Shown here in pieces: positions 36,350 to 54,100 of a stretch of DNA of 64,000 nucleotides. Source of the DNA: Spirodela intermedia (lineage: Eukaryota; Streptophyta; Magnoliopsida; Alismatales; Araceae); NCBI GenBank assembly GCA_902729315.2, contig LR746267.1, positions 8,372,424 through 8,436,423 of the forward strand, written 5' to 3'. Under the pieces are notes generated by a model, which was not told the DNA's origin, searched no databases, and saw nothing but the letters and a program-made list of their open reading frames with translations. Positions within the stretch are counted from its first letter, which is position 1. Each line of letters begins with the position of its first letter. The translations under genes and the position numbers were made by a program.

Positions 36350-36720
36350 AGAAACACAACTCATGCCCAAGCTTCCAAATATTTTGGACGTAGAAATTCA
36401 TGGGGCTAAGAGTTTCATCATATGGATATATAATACTCAATTTAATTTGGATGAACCAAATCATTTTTTATTATTTTTACTTATGATCCAATCTAAAGTT
36501 GATAATTATTGGGCTAATGACTTCACAATTATAGTCTATAACATTCATGCCTTAAGTTTTTAATTTAAAACTAGTTCATTGAACATAATCAAAAGTATCA
36601 GTATAAGTGTGCAAATTATAAGTTATGATCCTTAAATGCTGAGTAGTTATTTTCTTCCTAGGTATCTCTCTATTTTATTTGTGTCTTCATTTGGGTCGAT
36701 GAAAAGGGAGTAAGTCTTGA
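36350..36720. repeat. Dispersed repeat, block 1 (second locus)
   Basis: Homologous to 14,370-14,790 in the same orientation, sharing ATGGGGCTAAGAGTTTCATC and several later stretches, with many substitutions. It is probably transposon-derived. Confidence 0.6.
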
Positions 36721-39700
36721 CTTGATCAATTGACTCTCTCTAATGTTTGAGGTTTATGTCTGTATCTGATTTCAAATATCTAAAATATCTGAACTTTTCA
36801 AAGATCCATTATCAAAGTGATATACTAACAATTTATAAATATCAAGGAAATTCTAAGAGAAAATGACCATTTTATTGGAAAACCATATGAAATTACATGT
36901 TCTTGCTTCAAATATGGAGAATCAGATACGAGAATGGGTTGGGTTGCACATCTCTAGTTTTCTCTCCTACTTGGGTTATGGGGCCGCCCTATCCACAAAG
37001 GGGACTGACAAGAAGATGTACTTGCCATAATGGCAAATGGGGGTGGCAGCATCAACCTTGATGTTGGCATTGTGCTCAGGGCAATGTGTTCATACAAATG
37101 ATAATAAGATGTGGACTTAAATCCATAAGGTATGAACCTTGATAAAAAAATAAGATTCTAAATCCATAGAATAAGATACTTTCACTCTTGAATCTATAAG
37201 GGGGTGTCCTAGAGTCCACAAACAACAAGAGACAATTCCAAAATGAAGGAAAATTTAGAATAGTCAAATAAATCTCATAATGGTACAACAATGGGCCTTA
37301 CTATAAGCTTAAAAAGGAGGCAAGATGTCCCCAAAAGTAAAGATATTTTGAAAAACAAAATAAACTCTAAAATCTAATCAAAATAAATTCTAATATAACA
37401 AAAATCCTCTTTTTATAACCCAATTAAAAAGTGATTGTGTCTCCAATTTGAACTCCTCTTAATATTCTATGTTATGGGCTACATTAGTTTACTCTTGTGT
37501 GTTGTAGGAACCTTGGTAGAGGGTGTCACCTCATCAAAAGTTGCAGAACTTAGAGAAGAGGTTTTTGCAACTAATCTTTTTGTTCTTTCTATTACCTAGC
37601 CTTTAAGTGAATAACAAATTATGATGTATGGGTTGTAAGAGTGAGTTTTCTAGTTGAGAAATTGAGGATGACATAAATGTCTAAAATTAATATGATTTTG
37701 TTTGTTTCCTTTACAAGAATCTATATTTTGTAGTGGGAGGGTGATAAGTCTTCATTATCATGAGTTAATAATTAATAAATAATATATTTTTAGCCTTAAC
37801 TTATGATAAATAGATTTATATTTATGTTAAAGTGTGAAAAGTGGTTTTCAATTGATTAACGTAAATTTTTAGCTAATTATGTGATTTTATATAAATTTAT
37901 ATAATTTTTATAATCTTATTTTTGAGATAAATAAAGAAAAAAAATAAAAATATAGTAAAATGAGGGGTACTCGTCGGCCAACTGAGCCTACAAGTAGGTC
38001 GAAAGTGCAGTCAGAGAGTAGCCGCGAGTAAAGGCTCGAGCGACTAGGATTGATAGAGGCACGTGTACACTACTTTCTTTCCACATCACTAGTGGCCAGC
38101 CAACTATGGGGCAAGGAGTGGTCGTACATGCGAGAGAAATGGACTTATAAATATAATATTATTATATATTTACTTGAAACTTCAATGCACAAATGATGTA
38201 GGACTAAACTTGCATCACACCTTTCTCCGAAAGACTTCGATGATTTTAATACCTACAATATCCTTTATTTATAAGAGAGATATACCATGATGATGTCACT
38301 TGATAAAGATATTAGAATACTTATTTTAATCTCTCTCATATAGGTGGACAACTAATGCAGGTTCGAATTTTTCTAGAGCCAAAACTCATATTTTTATCTA
38401 ATTATCACGACTTTTCTGATCACTGGTAAAAGATTAAGTTATCAGAATTATTAGATTATTGATAAAAATTTTGTCAACGCAATTTGTGGAATATTGTTAC
38501 TAAAATTATTGAACAATTTGTGATAAAAGGATCATGAATGCATTGAATAAATTATCTCCAATTGATCGATGAATAAATCGCCATCGAGAAGAGGATGATC
38601 TGTTGAGAGATGAGTCACCACTTCTTGAGAACATGCCGAATGTGATGAAAAGTCTCTTCTTTCTACGTTAACTTGAAGATGAAGCTCCTTGACACGTGCC
38701 CCACCTCTATCCAACTCTTCTTTGTTGAGTGACAATCATTGGAGAACTACAAAGTCGTCATCTTTCTACTCCATCAGGTGACAGTTACTAAAGATAATTT
38801 GACAACTCATTTCATTGATCTCTAGACTTTGCAAAGAGATCTAGAGATTGCTCATATCATCCTTATCCAATGAGAGCCTTCGAGGCCATGGACACTACAC
38901 GACGATCCTCTTGAACGCTTAAGATTTTGGTGCATCGTTGATGCATCATCAGAACTTTGTTTTTCTGCTTTCAACTTAATTTTTGCTTCATTTAATGATA
39001 ATTTATGTGATTTAAATTTACTAAGCTATATTTCATTCAATTACGATTCTTTTGACTTTTACATTTCTTAATTTGATTAATTAAATCATCTGTAATCACT
39101 TATGTAAGAATCACCGAGTATAACTTTATTTCTGCTTGATTTACGTTCGTCGAGCACTGACGTCATCTTGACGTCTGCACCCTTATTTTCTTTTTTTGTG
39201 AATTTTAAATATAATTTATTTTTATTATTTAGTATAAAATTTATAAAAAATAATTTTCTTTGAGAAAACTTTTGAATAATTACCAAATATTATATTACAT
39301 CCTTGTGATAGACTTAGAAAATTACCATTATTTTTGGAAGTTTTATTAAATTATAATTGATATATTTGTTCAAAAATACTTCTAATTATCCTAAAATTTG
39401 TATTTTCTAGTTTTATAAATTTTGAAGTTTACATGATTTACGATACAATTACTAAGTCATGTCAGAGCGCATCCAAATAATTTTTATTAATATAAGATGA
39501 AGTTGTAGTATATCTAATTCTCCATTAGATTTAATTGTAGTCATGTTTGCTTCTAACATTTAGTTGGTCAACTAAAATTACGATTTTGATGTTATTTGGA
39601 CATATGAAAGATATCTTTTGTTTACTTATTAACAATGTGTTGGTAGTTATGATTTTTTTTCATTTCTTTGACCAAAGGGAACACTTTTACAAAAGATATG

Positions 39701-39739
39701 TTGTACATGGAAAAATTACAAAACTAAGGTCACACATTG
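36721..39739. other. AT-rich sequence separating repeat blocks 1 and 2
   Basis: At the 14-15 kb locus the two repeat blocks are nearly adjacent, so these 3 kb look like an insertion at this locus or a loss at the other. Most of it is AT-rich with stops in all frames. A GC-richer part near 37,960-38,100 and another near 38,560-38,940 have short open stretches without a recognised domain. No terminal repeats were identified by eye. Confidence 0.35.
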
Positions 39740-40330
39740 GGTTGTCTTCTATGTGAAAGGCAAATTAAAAGACATTTCATCACTTTTAGCTTCTAATAGA
39801 AAAATAGAGATCAAAATTACCTTCATTCATCCAAATTGATAGGATTTAACAATACACTACTACTAACAAGTTCTAGGTCTTCCAACTTGCTTTAAATTCT
39901 CAACTCTTTTATCATCAACTAAAGTCATATTACAACATGGGTTTAGTTTATGCTAGGTCAACAACCAACAAAATAATTTTCATGGGGAATGCATATGTGC
40001 AGCTATTTTATCAACTCTCTATGAAATCCATCTTTTTTATCAATGCTTATTTGGCTTATAATGAGAGTTGATATTTGGCTTGAGTCTCCCATAATTATTT
40101 AAATAAAATATGATTTGCTTGATGTATTAATACTATGTCTTTCAACCTATGCAAGTTTCATTTCAACCAATATGTAGTAAATACTCTATATAATGTTATC
40201 AACTTTTTAGTTGTTAGAGTAAATTGCGCTAATTTTTTTCCTTAAAAAATAATCAACTAATATGTATTAAATCATATTTGACCATCTTGACGCCATTTCA
40301 AGAAGATATCTTTTGTGGTCCCCATCGATA
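39740..40330. repeat. Dispersed repeat, block 2 (second locus)
   Basis: Homologous to about 14,890-15,220 in the same orientation. Shared features are the TTTCATCACTTTTAGCTTC-like start, the TAGGTCTTCCAAC stretch, the TTATGCTAGGTCAACAAC stretch and the GAGTTGATATTTGGC stretch. It abuts the integrase end of the minus-strand Ty3/gypsy remains. Confidence 0.6.
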
Positions 40331-40379
40331 AATGATGAGTAATGTTATATTAGAACTTGGTCCAACTGAGCCAATTACT

Positions 40380-44064
<3,685 letters not shown>

Positions 44065-44572
44065 CTATATTAGTATGTTAAATTTCTAAGAGTGTATGTG
44101 GCGATGGTTGCTTGATTTGCTAACACATGTCATCTACAGCCCACTCAAAAGGTTTGAACTATCAGGTGATGATTTTATCTCATTCGAGAAGAAGTGTCAT
44201 ATCATACTTGATGTCAAGAACATTTTGATGGAGTTGGTTCATGTCCTTCTTCACTTATTCATTCTTATCATTCTACTTGGATGGCATATGGCGAAGATCC
44301 GATGGCTCTAATACTTGGATGGCATATCGCTAAGAATTTTATGAGGGAGCATGACTGGGGAATGGGTTAGATTGAGGAATGAGAGAAAGAGAGGCCTTTT
44401 ATCCTCAACTAAATGAACTGAAGTTAGACAACAAGACTGGACAACTAAAAACTAGTTGACTTCACAAAGGTCCCTCTCTAGCTAAACAATCACTTTGAGG
44501 GAGTTGACTTCCATGTGAAAAAGGTTATTTCACTATGTTATTTGATTCTCCCTCCATCCACATCACATAGAG
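44065..44572. other. Intergenic region before channel copy B
   Basis: AT-rich sequence upstream of the gag end of the retroelement, possibly its leader or LTR. A 71-codon plus-strand frame at 44,096-44,311 has no recognised domain. No gene is seen. Confidence 0.35.
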
Positions 44573-44573
44573 A

Positions 44574-44627
<54 letters not shown>
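44573..44627. repeat. (AG)n microsatellite at the edge of the duplicated block
   Basis: An AG run of about 23 perfect units (44,581-44,626) with a short imperfect lead-in. Homology with the leader of copy A starts within about 20 bp of its right end. Confidence 0.93.
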
Positions 44628-44631
<4 letters not shown>

Positions 44632-44954
44632 ACTTACTAATCCTGGTACTTTTCTCGATAGGAGCTGGGGCCGAGCGCATCACCCGTTCAGAGTCGTCAG
44701 ATTACGTGGCTCTCCCGTTTCTTCGCCGTCGGAGTTCTATCATGAACAGAGGGAGGGCGATCGACAGCCTTGTTGCTGTGGAGACGAGAGCAAGTCCATG
44801 TGGTGGAGGAATCCCCATTAAACAATTAGAAGAACGCAGGTTACGCCCTCCGAGACTGGGGGCTTGGAGTCTCACTTTCCTGGAAGCTTATGACTCGGAG
44901 TTGGGTCGTGTGAAGAAAGATTACCCGGATTTGGCATTGCTGTGGTTGACGGCA

Positions 44955-45020
44955 ATGCCCGGCATTCGACCTGGGGACGTCGTCCCGGTAATCGGTTGGA
45001 GCTCTATAAGATATCTTTAA
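44955..45020 (+). other. Upstream ORF (21 codons) before channel copy B
   Basis: Counterpart of the frame at 18,422-18,481. It begins MPGIRPGDVVPVIGWSS and stops 97 bases before the channel ATG. The last sense codons differ because the copy A stop position is read through here. The role is inferred only from position and retention in both copies. Confidence 0.35.
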
Positions 45021-45117
45021 AGAAAGGGAGTGGAGTTAGTTTTTTCCTTCGCTTGTTCCGAACGTAGAGGCGCGAGGAAGTAACGAAGGGAGACGAAGAA
45101 TACTTCCGAGGCTGAAG

Positions 45118-48100
45118 ATGAAGGGGTCTGCTTGGGTGTTGTGCTCTTCAACCTCCCAGTGGAGTCCTGGCCTTTGGTCTCGCACGTTCGCGATGGCGCC
45201 ACGCAGGTTCTTTCCTGGTTTCTGTTGCCATCAGCTGATAGTTCTACATTCGTTGCTCGTTTTTCGACTACCAGCGCGGTTTTCCACCCCGCTTCGTACT
45301 TTCCTGTTATTAGGTGTTTGAACTTTGGTTCCACTGGTTCGGGATGCGGCTCTGCTCTTTTCTTGTAAAATCTTGGATTGTTTGTAATTCTCATGCCATT
45401 TCTGGGAGCACGATTCCGAAGGTTTTTTTACAAAAGGTGGGGAAGAGGTGGACTGAAATGTGCAGGCAAAGGTGGCAAAGGTTATGTTGTTTCCATCAAT
45501 CACATTTTTACCATCGATGCCCTCTGTTGTTCATGTAAAATGTTCTATCTGAAGATGTAACCTATAGACTTCGTGTTGGCATATGGAGACATTCACAGGA
45601 ATTTATTTTTTTTGAGGAATTTAGCGTCCTTTTGAAACTCTAAATGTAATATATACTTCATATTACATTCAATCCAGCCTACGAAAAAAATGTTAGATTG
45701 TATTAGCCTTTCCTAAAAGTATTTAAAGTCAGTATAAACAATCCGATCTTCTTCATGCATAACGAGTTCAATCTATCATTTCATTGTAGGTTTGATACAG
45801 CCTGTAAATTGAGAGATCAGTATCCTTCAAGGCTATTTATAGGATTTACACTTTCAAAGGCTCTATGCAAATTATAATTCATCTCAATGAGCCAAATCTT
45901 TTTCCCTCCTTTACATTTTAACTAGAGATTTCGAGTAGAGAAATATTCATAGCCATCATTTTCATGGATACAAATGCATTTCTGGTCAGTTTTATGCTGT
46001 GTTCTTTTACATTGTGAGGTACAACATTCCTGAATTTTTAGTCATGATTATTGCTTCATGCATTAAATGGCACCGATCATGTTCAGTACTTGCACCTGAT
46101 TATGTTTTCTGAAGATTGGACATTACTGTTAGAAGTTGAAGTGAGTAAAATCTTTAGTCATGTACAACACAACAATTCCTGTTTTAAAGGTGGTTTGTCA
46201 CTTACAGTGTTGATCAACATATTCTGGAGAAATGGAAGAACAGCATGTTACTAGGAAGATAATATATTGTTTCCTTGTAATTCGCATATTAAATATGAGT
46301 TATGAATGACTTTGTGATTCTTTTTCGTTACATGCAAAATTACAATGCTATTGCCACGCCAGTATTTTCTATGGTGACCTCTGATTAACTGTAAAACATG
46401 CATTGGTTTCAACTAAATACCTAGCTTTTAATCTCATTTAAGGAGTTATAAAACATTGGCTATCTAAAAGGGTGTACGTGATACCTAGGTGCCTTTCTGT
46501 TTGAGCTGAGTCAGACGAGCAGCCGATCAATTGGGGAATTTATTTTTCTTATCTGTACCTTTCAATATATTTTAAAATAAGGGTTTCATATTATTCAGTG
46601 ACATTTTTTACTAATTTCGGTTTTACACAATCTTCAATACTAATTTTTTGTCTCTTTCAGGAATATTTCTTCTTTCTGTTCGGAATGGATGCATTATCCA
46701 CGTCTTTGTGAACGTAAATTGTTTACAGGTGCTGAAAATATTACGCAACTTAACCTATTTTTTCCCAATTGAAGTTATGTTCTAGAATTGAAGGCTCGTA
46801 CCTTTTTAGTGCTGGAACTTGTATCATACCCACGCCTGCATTGACTCATAATCTATGAGAGAAACACTCAGACATCCATTTGTTAGCGAAAGTTATATTA
46901 AATATGAAATTATATGTTGGGACTTGCATCTGGGAATAAATAAACTTGAACGTACACTTTACTGTTAAGTTTTGTGGGTTGTACAAAGCTCTATTCATAA
47001 TTGTTGAATTCAGTCTGCATGTGGCCTATGTACCTTGAGTGGTTTACTTGCATTTCATTATTACTCGCGATAAATTCAACATACTCTTTGAGCCAAATTG
47101 ATTCAATGGGAAATAATTTCTCTGATCACTGTTGTGATCTCCTAAGGCAATCTGCTGCTGTCTTCTTTAACCAAATTGATCTATCGACAGCATTATCACA
47201 CACGTCCTGGTGTATTTTTGTGTTGTGATATAATATTGTTTATAGCATTTTTATTTAATACTGGCAGCCGTTATTTATCTTCAGGAGACAGAGGGACTGA
47301 TCTTCTTTGGATGCCAAATATTGTGCAAGCACGTAAGTCGATTCTCAAGAACTCCAGATCGTCTAGTCTGTGTGCACCTTGCAGTCTTAATGAGGAAGGA
47401 GGGCCTTGTGACGTTAATAATATGTGGAAAAATTGTGATGTTGTGGTTTCTTCTCAACATGTAATTGCCTTTTTTTATTGTTTCTGATCAGTTATTCATG
47501 TATGCTGGTGTATTTTCATTGTGACTGTTATCACTGGGTGATGAAAACACTTGATGACCAACATGTCAGGCTTGCCAAAAAAATTATTTGTTACCTAGAG
47601 CTCAATCTTTGTGACTTTTATTTTACAAAAAACTAATATTGTAACATTTATTACGTTCCTTCATGTTATTGAGCTTGTGTTTTGTTTTAAATTCTGACCG
47701 GAGTTCACATGCAATTACTCTTAATATTTTGTCCTTGATTAAAGTTTTCATCTGGAAATTGTGTTTGAATTTTATTTTCTCTGTTCTAGTAAATTCTATT
47801 TTGACAATAAATGGACATTTCTAAATTCAGCAGACTGGGTGTTCTCTTACAATGTTGTAGAAAGACTTTGGGATGGTTTGGTGTTTTTGTGTGCTTTATA
47901 TTTCTTAAATAAGCCTCTAGGTTCGCATGATAAATTACAACTCTTTATTTGAACGTTACGACCTACTGCCCAGATTGGCAGCAAAGTTTTTTATTTTAGG
48001 TTACAATTTCAAGCACATTGTTGAATTAAGTGTCAATCTTCTTGCTATGCTTTCTTCAGTTGATTTAGTTTACGGAAAGGTATCTTTCTAGAATTACTTT

Positions 48101-51100
48101 AACCAGGATCGTAAACCTAGCTGAATCCCAAATGAAAATCCCCTGTAATCGCTTCAGAGTTAAGTGACGTGCTTCCATAATCTCAACGCTCTATTATTGC
48201 AGTTTGTTTTCCCCAGAACTTTAATTCTGTGAACTAGGAAACTCCATCTAATGTTCTTTCTTATGTTTACCCTGACTATCTTAACTTCTTGTTCACTGTT
48301 AATTCCATAATTTCCACGGCAAGTTTTTGATTTAATCTGCAGAGTTCTCTTTCCCCTTCTACTATCACGGTCATTTTTATTTTAACCCCAATTTTCATAA
48401 TATATTTACCCTTGAAATGCACCCTTGTCTGATGCACATAATTGAGCATTCCGACGAAAGAAAGCTGTAGAAGATGTAAAAAAATGTTAAGAATGACATA
48501 AAGCTTGCATCAATTGTAGTTTCATTGCTATTTTAACTTGATTTACATACTTGCCCAGTCATATTCTTGTGACTTGAATTTTTACCTTGAATCCAAACAC
48601 AGGGATAGATGATCCTGCATTACCTTGAATTTTACCTTCTTTCATAGGGTTGTATGCATATACATCTGCTCAAAGATTAACCTAGATATTTTGGTTTAGA
48701 ATGCAGAGTATGACATTCTTTTAACTCAGGGTGTGGATACCCAGAATCCGTATTTCAGCCAGTCACTTGTGACTCTAGGCAAATGGTCAATTTCCGACTA
48801 GGCAGTAGTTACGTGGTCCTATATTCTTAGAAACATTAGGGGATCACTGGATCACCACTTACTTGCAATAGCAGAACCTTCATCATAGCCATTTACATTG
48901 GCAAGGATTCCTTTTGGGTTGTTTGTAAGTACTTTTGTGGTTCTTCTTCATTCAAACTAAGGCTTAGAGAGGTTGGTGAATCAAGTGTAACTGGCTGAAC
49001 TTGATGTGGTCTGGGCGATCCCAGGATGGCTACTTCAGGTCTGTCCAGGTTTTAAATTTCCAGGTTTCATGTGTCTAACAGAAATCTCATGTAGCAAATT
49101 GTGACTCAATTCTTCCTTCTCATCGGGGTAGGGGGAGAAAAGGGAAAAATGTGAGGTCATTTGGTGGTCAGGAACTATTCCAAAGAGTAAGGCTGCCATT
49201 CCCGAAGATTTTAGCAACGACCATTAATGCCTTATGCTTGTCTTGCTGCTTATCAGCTTTTATCATTCGAGCATAATTTACTAACAACGAGTTATATTTA
49301 ATATTATAAATATTTACTATAATGTTTATTCTATTGTTGTCACTCCCGCTAATTTCGATTTTACGACTGTCGTCCTTCCACTGCCAAGTCAGAAAAAGAT
49401 TCATTTTACATTTTAAAAAATGTATGAAATGTTTGACTTGCAAGTGCTGTATTCCAGGAAAAAAATGCCAAAGGCCTTTTGGGATACTTTCTCTCTATAA
49501 TTCTTAAAATGGCATACCTCAATAGTGCGTACAAACTATTGAAAGGCGTCTTGACTTTATCACAACATGCTCCACATATTTTTGTTTCTGGGATCTTCCC
49601 TTTTGCATGTATATCCAATTCGGTGAGCAAGCCAACGCCTCTTAATTTGGATGTATCACTGCCATCATTTGAAGACATCAAATGGATGTTATCTCGCTTC
49701 TACTATCTTTTCAATATCCAACTTGAAAGGAATATCGGCTTGTAAGTGGATTTTTTTTACGTAATTCCAAAATAATTATTTGCTTTATTCATTTATTTTA
49801 GTCAAAGGTGTTATTTTACTATTTGGTTGTGCTATTTTTTCTTTCCCTTTATATTTCTTGGAACATGTTTTGTTGATATTATTCAGCTTTGATTGACTCA
49901 TATAGTCTAACTAAATTTTATGAATTACAAAGTCGTGATCCACATGGGTTTTCTGAGTCAGTACAAGAGTTCACCGCCTAATCTTGGGATTTAGATCTGG
50001 AGGTTGTTTGGCTCGAATCAGTGAAGACTTGGTGTCATATCACACGTTTAAAGTTGTTTGAATGGAAGTGCTTCTAGTCATATCAGCCGTCTTGGATCAT
50101 TTTGGAAAGGACAAATGATTATTTTTTGCTTATGAATGTATCAAATCTTACTTTCATTGTCCACTGGTTCATCGTTATGCACATTAAGTGACCAATATCC
50201 ATTTGTCTAAAATTATCTGGTCAGAGTTTGTGGTGGTAGTACTCTCTACATTGTCATACCAGCATTCTCTACATCAATTTTGAAAGCTTTCAGGTCATTA
50301 GGTCTACATCCTGCGACAACCAGGGGAACATCATCACCTTACGTACTTTCATTTAGAGTATTCATCATCTTCTGCAGCAGGATAATCATCAAATACACAG
50401 AATTTTTGGTCCTTTTTTGTGGGGGACTTGGTGCTGCTTTGGAGTATTATCATCATCATCAGCAGCAGTAGCAGGATCATCATCAGATACACATATAGAA
50501 CTTTTGGTTTTTTTTTGTGAGGCACTTGGTGTTGCTCAGTCTCCATTCTTTGTATCATCTTTGAGATACTTATAGAGGCATCCATATGAAGATTTCCCTT
50601 CGTAAAAAAACTGGAGATGACTTGCTGACTCTGATGGTGACGAGTAACAAATGATACACCTTGTTGTGTTAAAATAAATTTTTACTTCAAATTTCTTTTA
50701 CTTATGGTTACTGTTCTATTATATTGTCACAATAAAAGAAATAGTGACGAAAAACTCAGCAATACTTTCCTTTAGAATGCATAGGCAATGATGTTATGAA
50801 CTTGATAATTGGGGGATGTGGCTCAGCACTTTTTCTGTTCCCGTTCTCACTAAAATTAAGCATCCAATCACGTAATTTAGTGTCTTCTCACCAGGAAGTC
50901 ACTAGTATTTCTGATATACCCGACTGATCTCTCCTGCCCTCACAGTTCTTTAAATCTTGAGAACTAATGGACTCTAAGGCCCTTGAATCTTGCTTGGATG
51001 TCAGCTGTCTAACAAGTGCTGCCAGTTCATCTGGGATTTTGCAGTGTTAGTTCTTGAGTTGAGGGTTTGGCTTGGTTTAGGTTCATAAAAGTAGTTAAAT

Positions 51101-54100
51101 CGCCTAGATTGGTTCTCTCTTTAGTTGAATCCTTTGTCAGATGAAAAGATAATAGATTTGAGCTGCCTTTATAGTTACATCGTTTGAATTTAAATTGCAC
51201 GAATGAGAGGAGTTAAGAATGTCGTATCTCATTTCTTGGTCAATTTTACTTTCTTTGATTAAAATATTGTAACCTTTTGTTTTGTGCCTTTAATACCTGT
51301 TGGTTGCTTGAAAGGTTTGCTGGATTATGTTTACACTTGTCTGTATAATAATTAATATTGAGTTACACATTTGAAATTTGTCCGCCATCTTTTTGAACAT
51401 AATGATTTAAGTAGGGCGTCCCAAGACTCAGTACTGATTAGTCATGTTTGTGTTTCTATGTACCATGCAGATTTCTTATTGTATTATTTGCTGCCTGTTT
51501 CTCATTCGTCATCATGGGAGGCTTCCTGTTCTACAGATACAGGTGCACCACAAGAATTGTATATTTTCCATTTACTATTAGACATCGTGCACAATATACA
51601 GTTATGCTCCGAAAGAAAACTCCTTTTTAAATGCTTTCTTTGGTATATGAGATCGATTCAATTAAACTCAATTAATAAATGCAACTGAAGGAAAGGATCA
51701 ATGATTAGCACAAGATCAACAACTTATGTTCTCACCATCACCTAAAATTTTGTTAGAGCAATGGGGATTGGGAGAGGTGGCATGAATAGGGATCAATTAC
51801 ATTACAATCTGTTAGAAGTATTTTTGGGCAAACAGCAGCAATTTCATGATGAACGTTGTGTTTGACTGTTTTGCATGTTATCCTATTCAGAGGTATTAGC
51901 TGTTCAAGATCACGTTAGGATTTAGTGGAAAAAACCAAGCAGGTACCTGTGCTTGGTTTTTTAGTAGTACGAGAGGAGGTGTTTACATGTGCTTCATGGC
52001 TAATAGAAAAACTTTATATGTGATAAATATATACTATATCAATGTGGTGTGTACCATAGGAATAACCCAAAATACCCAAAGTGACAAAATCGCGTTCTTG
52101 CTAAAAAGAAAAAGTCTCTTCCTCTCTTTCACCAGATTCTTCCAGCTGAAGAGCATTGGCTTTAAAAATATGTACACTCCGTTTATTCTGTATGGTGTGA
52201 AGGGTCATGAGTTCCGCCACATCAAATGTATTTAAATTAAATGGGAGTGAAGTTTCCGGACCTAACTTGCCACCTAATGCCAAGTAGCTCTATATAAAAT
52301 AGATGAATTAACCTGACTGAAAATTTTCTTCCTTTCTGCTCTTTCCAAAGCTACGTATTCTGTAAATGCTTCCATTTCCGTTTTTCTGCATCATTGTCAT
52401 AATTTATCTTGAGTTCAGTGTGTACTTGTCATTTTGATGTTGTCATAGTTGCACAATTTAATAGTCCTCGCATATATAGGAACAGGAGAGTAAATCCTTG
52501 TCTTTCTGCTCTTTGCAACATTCTACTCACCAACCTAGTCGCTGGACTTACACGCGAGGGGATGATGATTCACCTTACCTGAGACCTCCCTCCCCTAAGA
52601 ATGCATATTGGAGATCTCTTAATTACCATAGCAACAAACCTGGTGGTGATTAGAATTGTCCGAATCCTCAGATCTATCTGTTGTCAAAATCCATTTAATA
52701 AATTATAGAGAAAAGACAGTTTCAACTCACTCTGCTACAAGTCTACTTACAATCCAGCTTGAAAATGGAGCATCTGCTTTTATAGGAATTCTCGGAATGA
52801 ATGTAGTCATGTAGAACGCTTTCTCGAACTTGCATGCATGTGGATATCTGATTCCTAATATTCAATTTGTTAACCATGCTCTCTTTCTCGTGATTCTAGA
52901 TGCCATTTGGTAGGGTATAAAGCCTACTTGCCCTTAAACCTATTTGGTTTTTCCTCCAGAATCAACTCCAAGAAAGTTTTGTCACGATTCTCAGATGTGT
53001 CCCATAAAGAACTCCATTGTCCCAGGCAAATGGTGCATAATGAAGCCTCATGAGCCTTGTAACGAAACCTCATCCTGTGCAAGAAAAAAGCCTTATTCAG
53101 GAGCTGGAAATAGACAAGAGCAGTGTGTGTAACATTAATTCCCTTTTCCTTCTGCTTAACTCATCTTAGATGACTTGGGGAGAGTTCAGAGTCCACATAA
53201 AAAGCTTTGTGGCTCTTGGATGTTTGTAACAGTGGTATCTGTTTTCTTCCTAAAACGTGTGAATTACAGCCATATCAACAAATCAAGTTCTACTCCAACT
53301 GATACTCGGTGTCACCAGGATAAAATATTTTTCTTTCGTTATTTTTTATCTGCTGCATTCATATCCTCTTTGGAGGTGCCAATATTTAACAAGCTCTTTC
53401 ATTACCAATTTAGGAAAAAGCAACAATCTCTGGAAGACTGTTTCTGGGATGCATGGGCTTGCCTTTGCTCATCTTCTACTCATTTAAGAGTATGACATTT
53501 CTTCAAATACAGGTTCTCTGGTTTTTAGCTTATATGTGGTGAAATTGAGGTCTTTGACATTTGTGTTTTTATACCAGCAAAAAACGCGTTTTGAACGTAT
53601 TATCGGCCTTATCCTTGCTGTATGGGGAATATTATTTTATTCCCGTTTGTTGAGTACAATGACTGAACAATTTAGAGTGAGTCTTTCCTTAAAATTTTGG
53701 GAACTATCCTTTAATTATATTGGAAGAATGCTTTCTATCTAACGACTGTCTTCCACAGTACAATATGGAAAAGATCAGGGAAGGTGCTCAAATGCAAGTT
53801 ATGGAGAGTGATCATATTATTATTTGTGGTATAAATAGTCACCTGCCTTATATACTCAAGCAACTAAATAAGCATCACGAGTCTGCTATTCGAGTTGGTA
53901 CTGCTACATCGAGGTATATAGGTTTACATTGGTTGTAAATTAAGATCAGATCGACTAACTACAAGTTGGTGGGAGGCTTATAAGAATTTTTTCTGATATG
54001 AACCTTCTGATTTGAAGGAAGCAAAGAATCCTCGTCTTGTCTGATGCTACACGGAAGCAAATGGAGAAGCTTAGAGATAATGTTGCCAAAGATTTGAACC

